Assembly: GCA_002964805.2 (NCBI GenBank)
Contig: PUDQ02000069.1
Span: forward strand, 124,001 to 188,000
Direction: 5' to 3'
Length of the DNA: 64,000 bases
From: Trametes villosa
Taxonomy: Eukaryota > Basidiomycota > Agaricomycetes > Polyporales > Polyporaceae
Shown here: one piece after another, positions 58,507 through 64,000 of the stretch
Position numbering within the stretch: the stretch's first letter is position 1
How the letters are laid out: each line of letters starts with the position of its first letter
The notes under the pieces: generated by a model
Databases searched by the model: none
Seen by the model: only the letters and a program-made list of their open reading frames with translations
Told to the model about the DNA's origin: nothing
Translations under genes and position numbers: made by a program

Positions 58507-59495
58507 GCCACTGCTCGTCCGCTTTCTCCCGTTGGGTATCGCTGTGATGTACGACTGAATGTATTGACGGCGATCGAGCGTCGACTATCTTTCGCCGATA
58601 TGAGTGAGTGCATCTCGCACTCTCCATCGCTTCGATCTCCTGCTCCTGGACGCCTCACGTTTAAAGCGCATAGCGTCTACCCAGTTTTTCTCTGGCGTCT
58701 GCGGCCTGTCTTGACGGTCTCATAACGCCCAGCGTGAAATGCAGCAACCGCGGCGATATGTCGACTACCGTACCCAGGTCCAGAATCGCCGGTGTCGAAG
58801 CAAGACGCGTGGTGGCAGGCGCGCTTCACGCAGTCCGGCGTGGTGGACCTGTATGCGTGCTGTCCAGAGGTGCGTCCCGCTATTCCGTGCTTGTTGTAAC
58901 ACTCGATGGGGAGCGCAATGCGCGAGGGCACACTGCCCCTTTCGGTACGTGTTCTTCATGCTTTCTCTAACGTTGACAGAACACTGATACCCAGAGGTTA
59001 ACGGTGCGGTACTTTCTAGATCTACATTCAAGGGTAGCTCTCCTATGACGCTGAGCTGAAACGTGTCCGCATCTGGAAGTCGCGCATTCGCCCGCTTGCG
59101 GCGCCAGGAGGGTTTAAAGCGGCCGCGCATCACAACGTCCTCCTGCATTTCCTCTGCATGCATGCATCCCCGGAGCACTGCATGCGTTAACGACGTATTT
59201 GTTACATGGAGCTTGGGTTCCCAGCGTCCGGCCCCATCGACACATGCCCGGCTCCTGATCCAACCCCGTTGCTTCGTTGTTGGGCGCCAGAAGCTCGCCC
59301 TGGACAGCGGCCTTCCCGGTTCAAGTACCGTGCCGCCATGCTCATTGGCGTTAACCCGACCTCGACCTCCGGACGCCCATTCAGGTGTCTGCCTACGATG
59401 CTTCGACAGAAACATCGCCACATGTACGCTCGTCCCTACAGCCTGAGCCCCATCTACTCTTCACCCTTTGCCACCGACTGGCCAGACATCCCTTC
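58507..59495. other. Intergenic between SEH1 and HET gene 4
   Basis: No gene supported. Open frames at 58734-58987 and 59063-59446 are domain-free. Confidence 0.4.
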
Positions 59496-61683
59496 ATGGA
59501 CTCCTCCACGATCGCTACGCGCTCCTCACCTATGTCTCCGATCGAGGAAGGCGCACTACCACCTAGGCCGTCTACGGTCTGCGAGGCTTGCTGGAGGGGC
59601 CCCTTTGCAGTACATTTTGTGCTGTGGTGCAAGAATGCTTCCGGATCCCACTACGTATGGCGCCAGGAGTGCTGCACCTATTCGTACGTTACCTCGATGC
59701 CGAAGCTGGAGCAAGGCGCGGCGGTCGGCTGCGTGTGGTGCATCGCCCTGAGGTCAGACATTCTCTCAGTACCTAGCGGCATCCCGGAGAGCTCGAGCAG
59801 CGACCGCTTGGGCGGACGATACGCTGTGCTCTTGGGTGCGGGGCGCCCTCTGCGATCGCGTCCAGGTGTGGCTTTTCCTCGTCGGCCGTCTTGGGGAAAC
59901 CTAGGGTCTGGCGAATTCAAGATCAAGCTCATCGGACACTGCGGAGAAGCGTCCCATCCGCCGTTTGATACGCAAGCTCTTAGTGTGGAGTTGAATGGCG
60001 TCCGGATACCGAGGCTTGGGGGACCCGACTACGTGATAGCGAAAACCACCCCAGGTGAATACGCTTACAGACGTCCCCTGACAGAAATGTGGCTGACTTA
60101 CTCAATCTCGAGCAGAGGACCCCGCCGCGGCGTACATAACTACGCGAAACCCCACCCCAGACGTTGGATCACTTCGCGCTCTCTCCCTCGCGAAATCGCT
60201 CATCGAGAAGTGCGTAGGTGGACACGAGAAATGCACCCATGTCTCTCCATCTTCCGATACACGGCTTCCCTCGCGCCTCATCGACTGTACCGACCCCGAG
60301 CACGTCCGTCTCGCGCCGACCAGGGGTCAATACGGCAAATACCTCGCACTCAGCTACGTATGGGGAGAGGCGCAACCACACCGGACAATACGAGCCAACT
60401 TGGCTGCCTACGAGTCGGACGGGATCGACGCCGTTCTCCTGCCCCAAACCATCCGGGACGCGATCTACGTCACGCACACCCTCGGCTTCCAGTACCTGTG
60501 GGCGGACAGTCTCTGCATCATCCAGGACTCGGACGAAGACAAGCTCCACGAACTTGGGCGCATGCATCTCGTATATCGACACGCGTACATCACCATCATC
60601 GCCGCCAGCGCGACCCGGGTCAGCGACGGCTTCCTCCAAGAGCGGCGATCAAAGCCCTGTGACCTCACTCTCCCCTTCATATGTCCGCGCCGTAGTCCGG
60701 GTGAACCGCACCTCGTAGGAACGGTGCATCTCTACGGGCCCGACTCGCGCCCGGCCCCCACGGATCCTACCACCACACGGGCCTGGTGCCTCCAGGAGTC
60801 CCTGATGTCCCCGCGCACGCTCGTCTTCACGTCGAGGACGCTCCAGTTCAACTGCCACACAGCCTTGCAAGACATCGGCGGCGCATATCACCCACGAGAC
60901 TCGCCGACTCAGACCGGGGGCCAGCACTGGCAGCTACCCGACGAGCTATTCCACCCTGATGCGCTCCCGGCGGGACACAACTCGCCAACTTGGGAGAAGC
61001 TGCACGACGCGTGGTGGGAAACCGTGACGAACTACACCCAACGCGCGCTCACCGCACCGTCAGACAAGCTCGTCGCTTGCGGCGCGGTCGCCGAGGCGTT
61101 CGGGTGTTCACTCGATTCGCAGTACCTCGCGGGCTTGTGGCGCCATACTCTTCTGCCTGACCTCATGTGGAAGGCCTATCGTGAGCCGGTCCGCCGTCCC
61201 TCGGTCTTTCGCCCACCGCCCCCTGTTCGTCCTGCACTTTCTCGCTCGCCGATATATCGTGCGCCGTCGTGGTCGTGGGCCTCCGTCGATGGGAAGGTTG
61301 AGGGGTTGCGACACAAGCAGCACTCCATCGCCATCGCCGAAGTCGTGTCTTGCCGAGCAGAGCTGAAGGACCCCGAGGTGCGGTTTGGGGAGGTGACAAG
61401 CGGATCCCTGGTCCTGCGCACCGCGTTGCTATCATGCCGACCCACTCTTTTCACGGAAATTGACGACCAGGCCGATGAAGAAACGGCAGAACGTGGCGAT
61501 ACAAGGCACCTGCCTCTTCTGCAATGTCTGGGTGTGGTCCATGGGCTTATTGTCGCGCGTGTACGCGTGGACAGATCGCCAACTCACAGCAGGAGGGTCT
61601 TCCGGCGCATTGGCATCTTCGCGTATTCGGGTGCAGGTGACTGGCTCCAAGAGGTGCCTCATGTAGAGGTGGAGCTGGTGTGA
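59496..61683 (+). CDS. Canonical HET-domain protein (gene 4)
   Basis: Predicted 708-residue heterokaryon-incompatibility protein; exons 59496-60054 and 60116-61683. An N-terminal Cys-rich segment (CEACWRGPF, QECCTYSY, GCVWCIAL) precedes the HET domain: YLALSYVWGEAQPHRT, LLPQTIRDAIYVTHTLGF, LWADSLCIIQDSDEDK, GRMHLVYRHAYITIIAASA and TRAWCLQESLMSPRTLVF. This order and spacing match agaricomycete HET proteins, which act in non-self recognition and cell death. APSWSWASVDG near the C-terminus is also typical. An upstream in-frame ATG at 59385 would add 37 residues; the later start is favoured because the extension has no features. It converges with HET gene 5, 237 bp apart. Confidence 0.9.
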
Positions 61684-61920
61684 ATGCCCTCCAAACCACC
61701 TTTGACTGTCTCTGCTTGGATTAGGCCTCTTTTCGTACGTTCGGGCCGGTTACCAGCAAGTAACTTCCCTAGTACATTCCGCTTTCTTCTTACCGTACAA
61801 CTGACTCTCGTCTCCCAGTAAAGCGATAGGAGAAGCCGGCCGTCGATGTACGTGGAAATTGCATGGAACGTTCGGCGACGTTGACGAGATGCGAGTGAGT
61901 ATACAGACGATATTGGCTGC

Positions 61921-64000
61921 TCATACAATCTCAATATCCGCGAAACAGTATACCGCGTTCTTCAGATCTCGACCTAGCCGTCGCGCGGCTTCCTCCGCTG
62001 CACCTTCAGCCTGTCCCGGGGACACCACAGCCGTGCGAAACGAAAACTGGCCGATCCTCCGGTAGCTAATGCCCGCGCACTGTCGCCCTGGATCAGGCTC
62101 GTCAGCAAGAGCGACGACCAAGCCTTTCACCCCCTGTTTGTCCAGCAGCAGCGGGACGGCCCACATTATCCTACTCTCTACGTCCTCACAGTCAATCGTC
62201 GCGACCCCAGAGAGGAGTGCATCCAGATCGACCTCTTCTTCGTCACTTAAGCCGCCGAAGCCCGTTCGGTGCCATGCTAGTGCTTGTCCTGAAGTTTGCA
62301 GCCGAAGTGTGTGATAACCGGGGAGCATATGAGGGCGCAGCAGGCATCGGAGCAATGTCCCGTGTAAAACGAGGGAACCGCCTGTCACTCGTCCGAACGG
62401 GAGCGCCTTGTCCTCGAGAACGACCTCGCACTGCACGACCTTGGCGAGCGCATTCTCTGCGAGGAACTCGTAAGACCACCGCCAGGCGTTCGCAGTGATT
62501 TCGCCCTCGTCCGACGCCCACGACCATGACGGCGCGCGATACACGTCCGGGCGGCGCAGGTACGTGTTCCATCGCTTTGCCCAGAGCAAGTTCCCAATGA
62601 GCGCGTCGCGCCATAGTCCCGCGAGGTAGTCGGAGCGCAGGACGCGATGGAAAACCTCCGCGACTGCGCCGCATGCGACGAGCTTGTCCAGCGGGTGGCT
62701 CGCCGTCCGGCAGCTGTAGTCCTCGACGACCTCCAGCCACGCACCGTGCACGTCGTCCCACTCCTTGGAGCACCGCTTGATCGGAGGCGGCTCTGGGAGA
62801 AAGAGCGCATCGGGGATCCTCCGGTCGTCGAGCTGGTCCCAGAGCGAGTCCCCGACATTCCGTGTGGAGGTGAGGCACCGGAACTGAAGTGTGCGCGGGG
62901 TGAAGATGAGGGCGCGCGGCGACATGAGGTATTCTTGCATGCACCACGCGCGCGTGCTGATGGGCCCCACTATGTCGCGCGAGCTGTGTGGCGAGGAGTC
63001 CAGGGCAGAGCCGTGTATCTGGAATGGGGTGATATGCACTGTTCCAATCTGGAGCGCTGCAGGAGTGGAGACGGGAGGCGTCTCTGCCAAACCATCCGTG
63101 GGTGGCTGAGGGCCTGGAGGACATATGAAAGGGAGGGTGATGTCGCCCCCCGCGCGAAGGTCGTCGAGATTCATTTGCGGTGGGGGCGGCCGTTCTTGGA
63201 GGAAGCCATCGCCGACCCTTTCCGCGTTCGCGGCGATGATCGTGAGATGTGCGAGGCGATAGACGTCGTGCATACGTCCCAGCTCGCGCCGTTTGTCCTC
63301 GTCCGAGTCCTGGATGATGCAGAGAGAATCTACCCAGAGCAGCTGAAACCCGAGCGCGTGCGTGATGTATATTGCGTCGCGGATGGTCTGCGGGAGAAGG
63401 GAGGGGTCGATGCCGCGCTCGTATGCGGATAAGTTGATTTTGGTCGTCTTGTGGACCTGGTCGCCTCCCCAGACATAGCTCAGCGTGAGGTATTGTCCAC
63501 TTTGGCCGTCCGTTGAGGCGAGATATGGGTGACTGGGATCGGTGCAATCGATGAGACGTGTCGGGAGAGGAGGGGAGATAGTCGAGTGGGCCAGGCAGTG
63601 CTCGTGTCCGTGGACGCACTCGTCGATGTGCTCCTTAGCGAGAGCTAGGGCGCGAGAGGACCCGACGTCCAGGATAGGGCTGCGCATGACAGTATTGGGC
63701 GCAGCGGGGTCGCCTAAAAACATCGTCCGCCCTTAGCTCGAGAAAGCACGTGCGATCGTCTACCAAGGCCAACTCACCTTCGTCTGCGTACACAAAGCCT
63801 GTGAAGCATTCCCGGTCGTTGATAGACACTGTTACAACTTGGATGTTCTCTGGAGTCCAGCCAGTGTGACGTTGCACAGAGCCTCGCATTGTGACCTCCA
63901 TCGCTCGCTCAGGTGCTGCCGAAGCGCCTTCAGGAGTGTCTGACCCGGCCTGCAGCGCGACTAAGAGCTGACACCAAGTACATCCCGCAGTAGCACGGCG
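61921..64000 (-). CDS. Canonical HET-domain protein (gene 5), 5' end off the window
   Basis: Predicted HET protein; exons on the minus strand from beyond the window edge to 63780 and 63731-61921. The first exon contains a Cys-rich segment (GCTWCQLLVAL) matching GCVWCIAL of gene 4, so it continues past position 64000. The intron (63732-63779) sits at the same place as in gene 4, just before a DPAA segment. The HET core is YLTLSYVWGGDQVHKT, LLPQTIRDAIYITHALGF, LWVDSLCIIQDSDEDKR, GRMHDVYRLAHLTIIAANA and STRAWCMQEYLMSPRALIF, and APSWSWASDEG follows. It is a clear paralog of gene 4 in inverted, tail-to-tail arrangement. Role in non-self recognition is inferred from the family. Confidence 0.9.

Noticed and set aside
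1..64000. CRISPR arrays, prokaryotic operons or ribosome binding sites
   Set aside because: None seen; the window is nuclear fungal DNA with spliceosomal introns.

Overview
The window looks like a gene-dense stretch of a filamentous basidiomycete nuclear genome, probably an agaricomycete. The evidence is short GT-AG introns (about 45-70 nt) in almost every gene, GC-rich exons, a CYP63-like P450, HET-domain proteins, a Tad-type LINE remnant and nuclear-type tRNAs, one with an intron. Gene models were built by hand from splice signals, reading phase and protein family motifs. No alignment or transcript data were available.

Layout. 1-18339: six paralogous short-chain dehydrogenase/reductase (SDR) genes, here called A to F. 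A and B lie on the minus strand at the left edge. C, D, E and F lie on the plus strand further right. All share one exon plan (25 / 456 / 59 / about 345 nt). The A-B pair with its spacer is an inverted copy of the D-E pair. Between the two SDR arms lie a 1.46-kb element with inverted termini and no transposase, a thiamine-diphosphate enzyme of the acetolactate-synthase type, and an F-box gene. 18340-21044: a purine-rich tract and the decayed C-terminal end of a Tad-like LINE. 21045-25140: a GH15 glycosidase gene split into about 35 exons, several only 8-11 nt. 25141-26734: a small inverted-repeat element and tRNA-Gly(GCC). 26735-31958: a second type of SDR and a CYP63-like P450.

33008-38519: two divergent HET-like genes. 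39702-40341: a dual-specificity phosphatase. 40342-46310: 6 kb of GC-rich sequence with no supportable gene. 46311-48078: the 51-kDa NADH-binding subunit of mitochondrial complex I. 48291-49262: a third divergent HET-like gene. 49263-52176: no supportable gene. 52177-53893: a second P450, with one unresolved junction. 54674-56370: a PLP aminotransferase with a relic of the small inverted-repeat element in intron 4. 56500-56586: intron-containing tRNA-Ile(UAU). 56775-58506: nucleoporin SEH1. 59496-64000: two convergent canonical HET genes, the last running off the window.

Housekeeping genes (complex I, SEH1, phosphatase, tRNAs) are interleaved with fast-evolving accessory families: SDRs, P450s, HET proteins and an F-box protein. 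The SDRs, ThDP enzyme and P450s could act on small molecules, but nothing in the sequence ties them to one pathway. The strongest structural observations are the inverted SDR duplication with its conserved spacer, the terminal-inverted-repeat elements, the micro-exon GH15 gene, and the divergent HET-like trio.
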